From Siphonodentalium dalli (Eukaryota; Mollusca; Scaphopoda; Gadilida; Siphonodentaliidae), in contig CP136067.1 in NCBI GenBank assembly GCA_032622095.1, forward strand, positions 91,936,707 through 92,000,706: a stretch of DNA of 64,000 bases, read 5' to 3'. Positions 34,367 through 44,847 of the stretch are shown here, piece after piece (position 1 is the stretch's first letter; the number at the start of each line of letters is the position of its first letter). The notes under the pieces are model-generated. The model made no database searches. It was not told the DNA's origin and was given only the letters and a program-made list of their open reading frames with translations. Both the position numbers and the translations under genes were made by a program.

Positions 34367-34604
34367 CCCTGGAACTTTCTCTCGACGATTCTGTAGCAGT
34401 GTCTTCCATGGAAGAGAAATCAGAACCAGCAAAGAACTGTCGTGATTTCCTTCTCGATTTTCTCGTGTGAGAAGCGATATCATCGGTGCTATCGAAGGAG
34501 TATACAGATGAAATGAGGCTGTCGGTCCCACTGGAGGACGACGTCGGGCGGGAATCATCAGGCTGTTGCTTCACTCTGGTATGTATCCTTTTCTTCACCT
34601 CTGT
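34367..34604 (-). CDS. STK11IP: STK11IP exon: basic and Ser-rich linker
   Basis: This 238-nt exon is phase 0 in and phase 1 out. It begins TEVKKRIHTRVKQQPDD, matching the basic HKVKSRVRVRRASISEPSD segment of the human protein, and continues as a low-complexity Ser/Thr/Arg linker (SSSSGTDSLISS, TRKSRRKSR, ATESSRESSRG). The linker is probably disordered and open to phosphorylation, which is inference. The acceptor is ttgatttcacag. The donor, AGGG|gtactg, is weaker, but the next exon starts with CT, so the joined codon is GCT and the frame holds. Copies of the acceptor and first exon bases are repeated in the adjoining intron. Confidence 0.85.
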
Positions 34605-35119
34605 CTGTGAAATCAATGGCAATAGAGTATATGTCCCTTTAAAATTAAGGCACTCACAGTTGATTAATGTGTAAATAAGGGTATCCTTTTCTTCACCTCT
34701 CTGTGTGAAATCAATGGCAATAGAATATATATCCCTTTAAAATTAAGGTAAACTCAGGTAAAAAAAACAAGGGTATTCTTTTCTTCACCTCCATCTGTGA
34801 AATCAAAGGCAATAGAGTATATATCCTATTGATATTAAAGGCACCTCTATCTGTGAAATCAATGGCAATAGAGTATATATCCTATTGATATTAAAGGCAC
34901 CTCTATCTGTGAAATCAATGGCAATAGAGTATATATCCTATTGATATTAAAGGCACCTCTATCTGTGAAATCAATGGCAATAGAGTATATATCCTATTGA
35001 TATTAAAGGCACCTCTATCTGTGAAATCAATGGCAATAGAGTATATATCCTATTGATATTAAAGGCACCTCTATCTGTGAAATCAATGGCAATAGAGTAT
35101 ATATCCTATTGATATTAAA
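34605..35119. repeat. 56-bp tandem array carrying a copied splice acceptor
   Basis: Five almost identical 56-bp units lie at 34840-35119 (CACCTCTATCTGTGAAATCA, GGCAATAGAGTATATATCCT). Two longer diverged units nearer the exon also repeat its first bases (TCCTTTTCTTCACCTC on the plus strand). On the minus strand every unit holds TTGATTTCACAG. Confidence 0.9.
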
Positions 35120-35192
35120 GGCACCAAGGCATTCACACTGGGTAAATGTATAACAAGAGCATCTCTAGGGTTTAATGACTAATTGTACTCAC

Positions 35193-35324
35193 GAGTATTT
35201 CCGATGACCGCACTCTCTTCTTATCAAGGTAGAATGGATGGCTGAGTGCGCTGGGTGACAGATACGATATGGTTATCACTCGGTGGTGTGGATGGTACGA
35301 CAAAGGGTTCCCTCCTAAATTCAA
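35193..35324 (-). CDS. STK11IP: STK11IP exon: end of LRR domain (GNPL...HPHHR cap)
   Basis: This 132-nt, 44-codon exon is phase 0 at both ends. It reads LNLGGNPLSYHPHHR, then YLSPSALSHPFYLDKKRV, and closely follows the human YLEGNPLWFHPEHR...YLSPRA...FLLDGK segment that caps the LRR solenoid. The acceptor is ctaatttacag and the donor ATACTC|gtgagt. This is one of the two most diagnostic exons for naming the gene. It lies between a 56-bp minisatellite (downstream on the minus strand) and a double-palindrome hAT-like MITE (upstream). Confidence 0.92.
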
Positions 35325-35403
35325 CTGTAAATTAGAAACAAAATCAAATTTAATGACAATTTCAAATGTGCGAATGTCACAGCTAGCAGCCTGCCTGAGT
35401 TCA

Positions 35404-35630
35404 GAGTGCCTGTCATTTGCAGAATGAGGTCCCCAGAGGGTGAATTTAGTGATGCTACCCCGCATAGCGGGCTAGCATCACCAAATTCACCCTCTGGGAA
35501 CCTCATTCTGCTTACACCTCAGCAGAATGAGGTCCCCAGAGGGTGAATTTGGTGATGCTAGCCTGCTATGCGGGGGTAGCATCACTAAATTCACCCTATG
35601 GGGACATCATTCTGCAAATGACAGACATTC
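35404..35630. mobile_element. hAT-like double-palindrome MITE, ends eroded
   Basis: Both internal palindromes (GCAGAATGAGG...CCTCATTCTGC) and part of the TGTCATTTGC stem are present. The outer CAAGCCTTG ends are degraded. It lies 80 bp from the STK11IP exon at 35193-35324. Confidence 0.75.
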
Positions 35631-36889
35631 AATTGCGGTGCAACAGCAGTCATGTAACTGTTAACTTCAGTGCGGTTATGGTTTGACAGCAACTACAAAC
35701 GCATAAAAAACCCAGTTATTGGGGCAAGTACTACTATAGGGCAGCACATTATTTTGACATGTTTGAAGCCACATGGCAGTTTGTGCTCCAAATACACATA
35801 AAAATATTCGCTTTTAAAATTAGGTTGACCAATCATCAAAATTATGTAATACTATAAACGATTCAGAGAGATGACAGCTCTATATGTCCTTAACTCTTTC
35901 AACACCGCAGCCCGCTTTAGCGGGCACGACGTAATTTATGTTCAACACCACTGCCCGCAGAGAATAATTTTCTGGAATAACAGGCAATAATATCACGTTT
36001 GCGGGGATATACTAATGATTTTTTGATTGGCGATATTCTGCATCAATACTAATTTACTGTTGAACACATAGACCTGACAAATACGGCCACAATGAGATGT
36101 TCCCAACCTAAATATATACAGTTGATGTATGACGTCACAATTACTATTGTGGGGTTTTCCCCAAAAATGCTGACGAAACTGCCGACAGGTGTGTTTTTTT
36201 TTTTTAATCAGATACACATGTACCAATTGATTAAGTTTGTTATTGTTTATGACAAACACATTGCGATAACACATGTTTATGAAATAAAGAAGATTGTTGC
36301 CCTTTCTAAAGACATTTTCTGTTGTAACCGTCTAGTGTCTCCTATTTTCGACGTAATGTTACAAAATTCACCGTGCCATGCAATAGTGCGACTTCAATAA
36401 CAATAGCTGCGAGTGCATGTTGTAAGCATGATATTGACATGCATAAACATTTTGGGAATGCAATGAGATCATTGGCAGTTGTGTTTGGAAAGTGATTCAT
36501 AAATGCTTAGCATTATTACAGTTGAATACACGTGGTAGTCTAGTCGTAATTCTCAGAAAAGACATTTCTAGAAGCATTTTCGCGGAAAAGTGTCAAACCA
36601 ACTTTTTTACCATAATTCGAAGGTGCCGAACACGAATAGACTGCCTGTCGCACGATTGGATGAACATAGGGTTCAATAAAAGGCTTTTAAAATCTTCGTG
36701 TTTTCTTCTCTGGAGGGTTGTTGATACGACGCACCGTACAACGTCATATGAAATCACGTAACTGGCCTTGAACTTACTCAAACTTATATACTCCTCGCGG
36801 AACGTTCAAACCTGCGTTGTATCATGATACTATCATCACAGTAATAATTCTGAAACATTAACATCATATTAATCAGGTACCTACGGTAA
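35631..36889. other. Intron, one possible element end
   Basis: TTAACTCTTTCAACACCGCAGC at about 35890 looks like a TTAA-element left end, but no right end was found. No gene. Confidence 0.45.
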
Positions 36890-37397
36890 GACATTGCTGT
36901 TTTGTATGTCTTGTATATTTATCGACGATTCTCGTAAGAATTCTCATATAGTCCGGGATCCTATAGGGGTACCCTTGCACCCCCTGGGACTTAACTTCAC
37001 CCCGCTCATTTTGTTCCTTATTATGTGTTTCAACTTTTAAGCAATATTAAACAAAAATGTGGCCGTGTAGACTCCAGACAAGATGGCATCCATCCTGGCC
37101 GCCATTTTTCAGATCAGACCCTAAGTCAGTTTTATGCAAATTATAGTGGGACAATCTAGTAAAATGTATACAAATATATATATTTTCGTGAAGCTAAGAC
37201 ATAATGACACTTTTTTGGCGCAAAATTGAAACTCACCCTCCAAGATGGCCGCCAAAATGGCCGCCGGAAGTTGAAAATATGACGTTTTTTCACAAATATC
37301 TTCTAGATCAGTTCATGTTGTTTGGAACTGGTTGAGTAATATGACTTTATTTTGTGTTTTGTATATTAACTGATCATTGAAGTGGCGTGTATGAGTA
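36890..37397. repeat. Fragment of the GGCCGCCATTTT dispersed family
   Basis: It has CAAGATGGCATCCATCCTGG, GGCCGCCATTTTTCAG and CCAAGATGGCCGCCAAAATG motifs, as in the blocks at 1-3720, 40880-42300 and 60600-60830. Confidence 0.55.
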
Positions 37398-39660
37398 CAG
37401 TATACAGTGAGTTGCTGAATTGTCATGTGTGAGGTGTATATGCAAGTATGGAAGGTATAAGTGGTCGTATGTGTGGGTATTGGTATATTTGGAAGGGCTC
37501 ACCATTGGTGAGGTGTATATGTATACCTGGATTGACCATATGGTCATGGGTATGGCGAATATGTATACACGTAGTGGCTGTATGGTCCATAGTGAGGTGA
37601 ATATGTATACATGTACACTGAGTGAATGTATGATCGTGAATGTGGTGAATATGTATACATAGAGTGACTATATGGTCATGTGCCAGGTGTAGGAGTATAC
37701 CCAGTGTTCATGCATGATGAATTGTGGCTGTATCGTCATTTGTGGCATGTACGGGTATAACCAAGTATGGCTGTATGGTCAGGTGTACGTGTATAAAGTG
37801 GATGACTATATTGTCATTTGTGTGGTGTTTATGTACATATGGAGTGACTGAGGTAATGGGTGGGTTGTACATGTGTACTTTGGGTGGCTATCGCTTTCCA
37901 CAATAACTCAAGGATATGTTAATCAATAGAGAGGTCATGTCAGAGAGTTCTCCATCTTGATGGTGTTTATGTACATGGGGGAAACGTTAAACGTGGAAAG
38001 TGATAGCCACCCATTATCACACAGTCCTTCCATGTATACATAAACACCACAGACATAACAATATAGTGACTCAATGTATACACGTACACCTGACCCATGA
38101 CCGCGGATGACCATACAGCCATGAGTCACAATGGAGACACACCGGGTATACTCCTAAACATGGCCCATAACCATATAGTCACTCCGTGTATACCCATGCA
38201 TTCACCTCACCATTGGCCATACGGTAATCCCCTGTATACCTATTCTCCACACACATGGTCAAATAGACATTCAATATATACATCAACACCACAACAATGA
38301 CCATAGAGTCACTCCAGGTATACATATGCACCTCACCAATGGCCATATAGCCACTCGCTTCATACACATACCCTCGCCATGCCACCTGGTATACTCCTTC
38401 ACCTGACCTATGTCCATATAGTCACACCGTGTGTACCTATTCAAAACATTCATACATGATCATGGTCAATCCTTGTATACATATCCACCTCACCATTGGC
38501 CATGTCACTCTCTGTATACCTATGTGTCACACAATAGCCGAATAGCGACACAAGATATACTAATACACCCCAGCCATGTCAGAAAAGTCACTCCATGTAT
38601 GCATATGCACCTCATCCATGGCCATATAGCCACTCGCTATATACACATACCCCTCGCCCATGACCATATAGCAACACATATGTATACCCGTATAATTATA
38701 ACCTACACATGACCATATCATACCGCCACGAGTCACCAAGCAGGAACACCAGGTATACTCATACACCTGACACATGACCATTTAGTCACTCCCTGTATAA
38801 ATATTCATTACATTTATGATCATACAGTCACTCCTTGTAAATGTACTCATCTCACCATGGACAACACAGTCACTACATGTATACTTATTTGACACACATA
38901 GTCATATAACCACTCCATATATACATATGCAGCCCTATGGCATAGAGTAAATCCAGGTATACATATACACCTCACCAACGGCCATTCAGTCCTTCCAGAT
39001 ATACAAAACACCTGCACACACGACCACTCATAACTTCCATACTTGCATATACACCTCACACATGACAATTCAGCAACTCAGTGTATAATAATACACGCCA
39101 TCAATGATCATACAGCTAATCCCTATACACCCACCAATGATAATACATCCACGAGATATATAAATATATACTGCAAGGACACTCCCTATATACCCACACG
39201 CTCGATAATGTCCACACAGCTTACTCCAGGTATGCATATACACTTCAATAATGACCGTACACTCATCCAATGTATACCTATACACATTACCCGTAACCAT
39301 AAAACAACTCCCTATTTATCCACACACCCCATCCATGATCATACAGACAACACATGTACATCCCACCCATGACCTTACAGATGACCATGTAGCTATATCC
39401 ATACACCACATCAATGTCCATACAGGCACATCGGGTGCACCCGTACTGGATAGACACAACCATACACCATACAGTCACCCCATTCATACCGATTCACCTC
39501 ACACATGACCATGACCTCTCCCTGTATACCTATACATCTTACCATGGACAACCCACACATAACCATATAGTCACTCCTTGTATACCTATTCACATCACTC
39601 ATGATATACAATAACTCCATGTATACCTATTCACCTCACCTATGATCATAGAGTAACTCC
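37398..39660. repeat. Inverted degenerate minisatellite, 2.3 kb
   Basis: The left part (37398-37930) has units such as GAGGTGTATATGTATAC and CTATATGGTCATG. From about 37960 the same units run in the opposite orientation (GTATACATATGCACCTCACC, GACCATATAGTCACTCC) to about 39660. Bases 37398-37520 match the reverse of about 38950-39087. A second centre of symmetry lies near 37940 (GTGGCTATCGCTTTCCAC / GTGGAAAGTGATAGCCAC). No gene: the many short frames follow the repeat. Confidence 0.88.
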
Positions 39661-39940
39661 CTGACTACCATCTTGGCATCCACCCTGTATCCAGTGGATA
39701 TTATTTGTTACCATAATGGACCAGAATAGCCACAGGTTATGGTTCATCTCGGTTCCGTCTCAAAGTTCTGCCCATTTCCTTTCAATAATATGGCCAGAAT
39801 CACAAAAGAGGTTCTCGGCAAAATTCCATACTTTAAAATTAATTTGTCATGCCCCATACGGAACTGGGACAACCAGAATAGAACATATAGTTCTCAGTTA
39901 ATTAACTAACACGTATAATAACCAAGTGAGTCACAATTTA

Positions 39941-40874
39941 CCAGTCCTTCGATTTTGAGGCGCGCAATTGCGCTTGCGCGCCTTGGCGCACGCGGATCTA
40001 AAAACCAGCGAGTTATTAAATGCGCACGCCGAAATTTTTAAATGCGCGCGTCGGAATTTGCAGCCAGTGAACGAGATTTTAACAAACAGCACATCAATGG
40101 TTAAACGCCGACAAGACTATTCACCGTGTATCTTTCTCAGCAGCGATGACGTTGATTACGAACATGATAACAAAGATCAAAGCGGCCGCCAGGGTCTTTC
40201 TCACTCAATGATTGGGATGACACCTCGTCACAACTGCTGCACGTGCGAGTTCCCGCAAAAAACTGTGTCAATTCTTTGGCGGCCTCGTTTGATGTTTCGG
40301 CATGCGGGATTCGCCGATTCATTTGAATACTATTGCCATAGATTAGGGTTTAAGTTTAACTATACTTCGAAGCTATACTTCGAAGCCAGTATCTCTCGAC
40401 TCGGAGAAAGCGAAAAATGGACATTGGAGCCTCCGAAATACCGACTATCAAAACGAAAGAGAGCCCCGGTTGATTCGTCGGATTCCGGTGAATCGGATTG
40501 CGGTAACCATTCCACTTCCGAGTTTGAAGTTTTAAGCGACTGCGAGTCTGATGAGCATGCGCTCTCAGACGCGGAAGTGGACTCATTACCGTGATTAGAT
40601 TCACCTGGATTGCCGGATAATCGGATTTAATATTGTGGACTAGATATTGTACTACAATCTAAACATATGTTTTTATTTCTGTTTTTCACTTTATGTTGCG
40701 CACAGGCACACTTGGAATTATACGTGTGTATCATTATACTTGTGTTTGTCTTTATTCAGTAATCATTTCATCCATGTTAATTTGAATTGTGCTCCCTCAA
40801 AAAAGGCGCGCGCAAATTCCAAAAGCTCCGAGCGATATATCGCGCACCTACGTTTTCCAAATTCGAAGGACTGA
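39941..40874 (+). mobile_element. 0.93-kb element with 208-codon ORF, copy 1
   Basis: The ends are CAGTCCTTCGA...TCGAAGGACTG. The flanks read ATTTAC on both sides, giving a likely 6-bp target duplication. Subterminal sequence is GC-rich and palindromic (GCGCGCAATTGCGC). The interior carries one open frame. The copy is nearly identical to, and inverted relative to, copy 2 at 41189-42121. The superfamily is not recognised; 6-7 bp duplications are unusual and occur in Dada elements, among others. Confidence 0.8.
39968..40594 (+). CDS. ORF of the 0.93-kb element, copy 1 (unknown)
   Basis: The frame is open from the element's GC-rich end. The first Met codon is at 40094 (MVKRRQDYSPCIFLSSDD), giving about 166 residues. 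Visible parts are HNCCTCEFPQKT, a middle block RPRLMFRHAGFADSFEYYC, a basic stretch SKRKRAP and an acidic Ser/Asp tail (SDCESDEHALSDAEVD). I recognise no domain. The acidic tail with a preceding basic block resembles nuclear or DNA-binding accessory proteins, but that is only a resemblance. The copy differs from its inverted partner at a few bases, with one changed pair of residues (RQGL versus RRRL). Confidence 0.5.
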   Translation: MRLRALAHADLKTSELLNAHAEIFKCARRNLQPVNEILTNSTSMVKRRQDYSPCIFLSSDDVDYEHDNKDQSGRQGLSHSMIGMTPRHNCCTCEFPQKTVSILWRPRLMFRHAGFADSFEYYCHRLGFKFNYTSKLYFEASISRLGESEKWTLEPPKYRLSKRKRAPVDSSDSGESDCGNHSTSEFEVLSDCESDEHALSDAEVDSLP

Positions 40875-41188
40875 TTTACTACCTTTTATGATAACACAGA
40901 CAACAATGTTCGGGATACAAATTTGGTTGCCATTTTGGAAGCCATCGTGAGCAATTTGGTCCATACATACCGTAGTGTGACACATTTAAGATAGGCCAAA
41001 ACAATAGACACATTTGAATCCAAAGACAGTTACATTTTACTTGAAAAAATGGTCCATACCTGAACAGTTTATTTTTGCCGAAATTTATGTCAATTTTTGA
41101 GAGAAAAGTCCAATATTTGTTGTGATGTCAGTGGTGACAATAGTAACAATTGACCATGGGTGCATCAAACATGTTAGTATTCAATGTA

Positions 41189-42121
41189 TACAGTCCTTCG
41201 AATTTGGAAAACATAGGTGCGCGATATATCGCTCGGAGCTTTTGGAATTTGCGCGCGCCTTTTTTGAGGGAGCACAATTCAAATTAACATGGATGAAATG
41301 ATTACTGAATAAAGACAAACACAAGTATAATGATACACACGTATAATTCCAAGTGTGCCTGTGCGCAACATAAAGTGAAAAACAGAAATAAAAACATATG
41401 TTTAGATTGTAGTACAATATCTAGTCCACAATATTAAATCCGATTATCCGGCAATCCAGGTGAATCTAATCACGGTAATGAGTCCACTTCCGCGTCTGAG
41501 AGCGCATGCTCATCAGACTCGCAGTCGCTTAAAACTTCAAACTCGGAAGTGGAATGGTTACCGCAATCCGATTCACCGGAATCCGACGAATCAACCGGGG
41601 CTCTCTTTCGTTTTGATAGTCGGTATTTCGGAGGCTCCAATGTCCATTTTTCGCTTTCTCCGAGTCGAGAGATACTGGCTTCGAAGTATAGCTTCGAAGT
41701 ATAGTTAAACTTAAACCCTAATCTATGGCAATAGTATTCAAATGAATCGGCGAATCCCGCATGCCGAAACATCAAACGAGGCCGCCAAAGAATTGACACA
41801 GTTTTTTGCGGGAACTCGCACGTGCAGCAGTTGTGACGAGGTGTCATCCCAATCATTGAGTGAGAAAGACGCCGGCGGCCGCTTTGATCTTTGTTATCAT
41901 GTTCGTAATCAACGTCATCGCTGCTGAGAAAGATACACGGTGAATAGTCTTGTCGGCGTTTAACCATTGATGTGCTGTTTGTTAAAATCTCGTTCACTGG
42001 CTGCAAATTCCGACGCGCGCATTTAAAAATTTCGGCGTGCGCATTTAATAACTCGCTGGTTTTTAGATCCGCGTGCGCCAAGGCGCGCAAGCGCAATTGC
42101 GCGCCTCAAAATCGAAGGACT
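41189..42121 (-). mobile_element. 0.93-kb element with 208-codon ORF, copy 2 (inverted)
   Basis: The ends are the same, CAGTCCTTCGA...TCGAAGGACTG, in opposite orientation to copy 1. The flanks read ATGTATA on both sides (7-bp target duplication). Because each copy has its own ends and its own, different, target duplication, these are two separate insertions rather than one element with long arms. The spacer between them is 314 bp. Confidence 0.82.
41470..42096 (-). CDS. ORF of the 0.93-kb element, copy 2 (unknown)
   Basis: This is the same 208-codon frame as in copy 1, intact, with the first Met codon about 42 codons in. Both copies keep the whole frame and almost the same sequence, so either the insertions are recent, gene conversion keeps them alike, or the protein is under selection. 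Function unknown. Confidence 0.5.
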   Translation of the reverse strand: MRLRALAHADLKTSELLNAHAEIFKCARRNLQPVNEILTNSTSMVKRRQDYSPCIFLSSDDVDYEHDNKDQSGRRRLSHSMIGMTPRHNCCTCEFPQKTVSILWRPRLMFRHAGFADSFEYYCHRLGFKFNYTSKLYFEASISRLGESEKWTLEPPKYRLSKRKRAPVDSSDSGESDCGNHSTSEFEVLSDCESDEHALSDAEVDSLP

Positions 42122-42320
42122 GATGTATAGGAGGCAGAATAGCCAATTTTATACATCAACCACAACTTGTAAGCGATTGCAGGCCACGCTGGGGCAATAT
42201 TTACCATTTTCCAAATTTTGGCGGCCATTTTGGCAGCTATTTTGAGCCAAAGTAAGAATTTTGGTGCCAATGAGTTGGAATATTCATATGTAATGATATG
42301 CCTCACTTAGATTACAAGTT
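42122..42320. repeat. Fragment of the TTGGCAGCCATTTTGAG family
   Basis: GGCGGCCATTTTGGCAGCTA is followed by TTGGAATATTCATATGTAAT and GATTACAAGTTCTGTTCAG, matching 3040-3160. The inverted pair of 0.93-kb elements inserted beside or inside this copy. Confidence 0.55.
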
Positions 42321-42954
42321 CTGTTCAGATATTTGTAAATAACATACTTGTCCATATATGTATAGCAGATGATGAGATAGTTCTGACAGAAAGGTCACGA
42401 GGAGTGATTCAAATAACAAAGTATTCCCATATTCATGAGATTATATGTATAACGAGTGTGAAATATGTCTCGATATTGACTTACTGTATTTTCGCGGCAA
42501 TAAAAACAGTATGTGACTTTAAGTTGATTTATGGGTGAAATATTGGTCACAGGCAGTGACAGGCACCCTCATTGGATTCAGCATACTTGAATTATGCTAG
42601 AAAACTTAGTTTCATGCTTTTCCCCAAAAATGCCTCTAGGGTTCTAGTATTCCACAAATGTAGCTTTTCCGACCAGACTATGGGCCTAAATCCGGGAAAA
42701 TGGTAAAATCACAGTTAAATAACGCCTTCTTGGGCATACAGTTGGTCTGTTCTCATCAATATGCTCATTGTACGCCTTCTAATTTCATTCTTAATCACCA
42801 TATATGCTAAATCTACAACAAGTGATGGATGTAGTGCTAACTATTTGAATGTGAGTTTGGTCAATATACTTATGTGGTGAAATATCAACAGCCATGACCA
42901 ATCTAATAATGATCTGACCAAAGGTACGACCTCTAGCCTGTGCCAAAGGATTTA
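42321..42954. other. Intron, no feature seen
   Basis: AT-rich, with no repeat or exon recognised. Confidence 0.45.
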
Positions 42955-43640
42955 GTCATGCAAAGAGTAAAATCTAAGATGGCTACTGGCGGCCATGTTT
43001 TTTGGCCGAATGACCCCAAAAAGACTCGTTCCCATCTACATGTCATTGTTAACATCCATGACAAATTTCATGATGATCAAACGAATAGTACGACCTGTAG
43101 CCCGCCCCAATGGATTTAATTTTGAAATCCAAGATGGCCACCAGCGGCCATGTTTTTTTGCCGAATGGCACCAAAAGGAATCGTTCCCATCTACATGTCA
43201 TTGTTAACATCCATGACAAATTTCATAAAGATCAGACCAAAGCTACGACCTGTAGCCCACGCCAAAGGATTTAGTCATGCAAAGAGTAAAATCCAAGATG
43301 GCTGCTGGTGGCCATGTTTTTTGTCCGAACGACCCCAAAATGACTCGTTCCCATCTACATGTCAATATTAACATCCATGATAAATTTCATGATGATCAGA
43401 CGAACAGTATGACCTGTAGACCGCGCCAATGGATTTAATTTTGAAATCCAAGATGGCCGCCAGCGGCCATGTTTTTTGGCCGAATGACCCCAAAATGACT
43501 CGTTCCCATCTACATAACAATGTCAACATTCATGACAAATTTCATAAAGATCAGACCAAAGGTACAACCTGTAGCCCGCGCCAAAGGAAATTGTTGACAG
43601 ACACACAGACACATGGACGATGGACACCAACCCATGGCAA
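42955..43640. repeat. About 155-bp tandem repeat, 4 units, with a GACGATGGAC tail
   Basis: The units carry CAAGATGGCCGCCAGCGGCC, ACTCGTTCCCATCTACATGT and ACATCCATGACAAATTTCAT. The block ends in ACAGACACACAGACACATGG and AACCCATGGCAATAGCTC. The encoded frames are repeat artefacts. Confidence 0.85.
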
Positions 43641-43735
43641 TAGCTCAAACTTACAAAGTATTAAAGTTGAGCTAAAAATAGGTATGTTTTGAGATACCTT
43701 TTTTATAAGTAATTCTGGAGTTTGAACGACCCATA

Positions 43736-43930
43736 CAGTAATGCCCTAATTAATCGACTCCATAACCACAGCAGAATTATGGGTAATTTTTCAGGATTCA
43801 GTCGGAAATATGGCTTGTTGCCAGTGAGAGCTTTCCAATGAATGGCAGCAAGCCATATTTCCGACTAAATCCTGAAAAATTACCCATAATTCTGCTGTGG
43901 TTAAAGAGTTGATTACTTAGGGCATTACTG
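43736..43930. mobile_element. TA-target palindromic MITE flanked by a 26-bp direct repeat
   Basis: This is the same family as 27133-27345, with TA at both flanks. The sequence AATTCTGGAGTTTGAACGAC and its continuation CCCATA occur immediately on both sides, which is more than the TA duplication. Confidence 0.8.
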
Positions 43931-43981
43931 TAGGTAATTCTGGAGTTTGAACGACCCATATGTCCTTTTAATGTAACTTAC

Positions 43982-44085
43982 CAGCTCTAACTGATGTAAA
44001 CCATGCAAAACACTGAGATGTTTGTGGTCGCTGATACAGTTCTCTGTGACATTTAGTTCTTCTAAGTTCACCAACTCATCCACAC
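43982..44085 (-). CDS. STK11IP: STK11IP exon: leucine-rich repeat
   Basis: This 104-nt exon reads VDELVNLEELNVTENCI and then HLSVLHGLHQLEL, one full LRR (LxxLxVTxNxI) plus the start of the next. It aligns with the last LRRs of human STK11IP, just before the conserved GNP-HPEHR segment. The acceptor is tttcttaacag with two bases completing a codon, and the donor is CTG|gtaagt in phase 0. A 30-bp minisatellite begins within about 10 bp upstream of the acceptor and is open in this frame, so a longer exon cannot be fully excluded. The splice consensus and the family alignment favour the short form. Confidence 0.87.
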
Positions 44086-44385
44086 CTGTTAAGAAAGTGA
44101 ACCTTGTGAACATCCAACAGATTAAAGTGAACCTTGTGAACATCCAACTGATTAAAGTAAACCTTGTGAAAGTAAACCTTGTGAACATCCAACTGATTAA
44201 AGTGAACCTTGTGAACATCCAACTGATTAAAGTGAACCTTGCGAACATCCAACTGATTAAAGTGAACCTTGTGAACATTCAACTGATTAAAGTGAACCTT
44301 GCGAACATCCAACTGATTAAAGTAAACCTTGCGAACATCCAACTGATTAAAGTGAACCTTGTGAACATCCAACAGATTAAAGGCA
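44086..44385. repeat. 30-bp minisatellite at an STK11IP acceptor
   Basis: The unit contains GTGAACCTTGTGAACATCCA plus ACTGATTAAA, about 10 copies. It is followed by an AAGGCACTCACAGTTGGTAA unit of the 72-bp family. The 30-bp period keeps frames open on both strands, so the long frames here are not genes. Confidence 0.92.
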
Positions 44386-44847
44386 CCCAAGGCACTCACA
44401 GTTGGTAAATGTGCAAAAAAGTTGGTAAAAACATCACCACAAAAAGAGGATCATGAAGAAATAGATTATCTTTGTTCTCATATACATTATTGATAGCTCT
44501 CAAATAATGAAACTGCATGCTGAAACCATTATGTAAACAAAACTGTTACAGTGATTGTCAACAAACAGCTAAATCTGTAGTAAATTTAAATATTTTAGTT
44601 CGATCATGATTTTGAGTATTTGTAAAAGCTTTGACATTTTTCCGATGTTTACCGTCAAGCTTTGATTAAACTTTGGTATTTTATTTGACTAATTGGACTT
44701 TTATTGGTAATTCCACTGTAACAGTAATGTCTACATAACAATGGTTTTGACACGAAAAGTCTCATTATTGGAAAGCTTTTAATTTTTAATGAAAATAAGA
44801 ATGATGTCCATCTATTTCTCTGTCTATCTATTTTTCCATGATAGAGG

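Larger units (their letters stand above)
4404..44085 (-). other. STK11IP: STK11IP gene (partial), 12 exons found
   Basis: STK11IP (LIP1) is known as a leucine-rich-repeat protein that binds the kinase LKB1/STK11 and works at lysosomes. The family order is LRRs, acidic linker, PH-like domain, two CxxC pairs, Ser-rich linker and a C-terminal PH-like region. Here the minus-strand exons follow that order, and every exon phase matches the next: 0,0,1,2,1,0,0,1,2,0,2,1 at the exon ends. Diagnostic matches to the human protein as I remember it are GNPLSYHPHHR, HHYGENWLQ, CLKC with ICPKCKSD, IDHRLKLY and DNWLTCVESQ. About 908 codons are visible. The first exons (N-terminus, early LRRs) and the last exons were not found and probably lie outside the window or in unrecognised intron stretches. 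All exons lie in TE-rich introns of up to 8.7 kb. Confidence 0.9.

Noticed and set aside
37420-39620. Many short frames in the 37.4-39.6 kb region
   Set aside because: They follow the inverted minisatellite on both strands. The peptides are periodic and not protein-like.
39941-42121. A single 2.2-kb element with 0.93-kb terminal inverted repeats
   Set aside because: Each arm has its own two ends and a different target duplication, so two insertions explain it better.
44022-44408. Long open frames on both strands across the 30-bp array
   Set aside because: The 30-bp period is a multiple of three, so frames stay open by arithmetic. The peptides are pure repeats.
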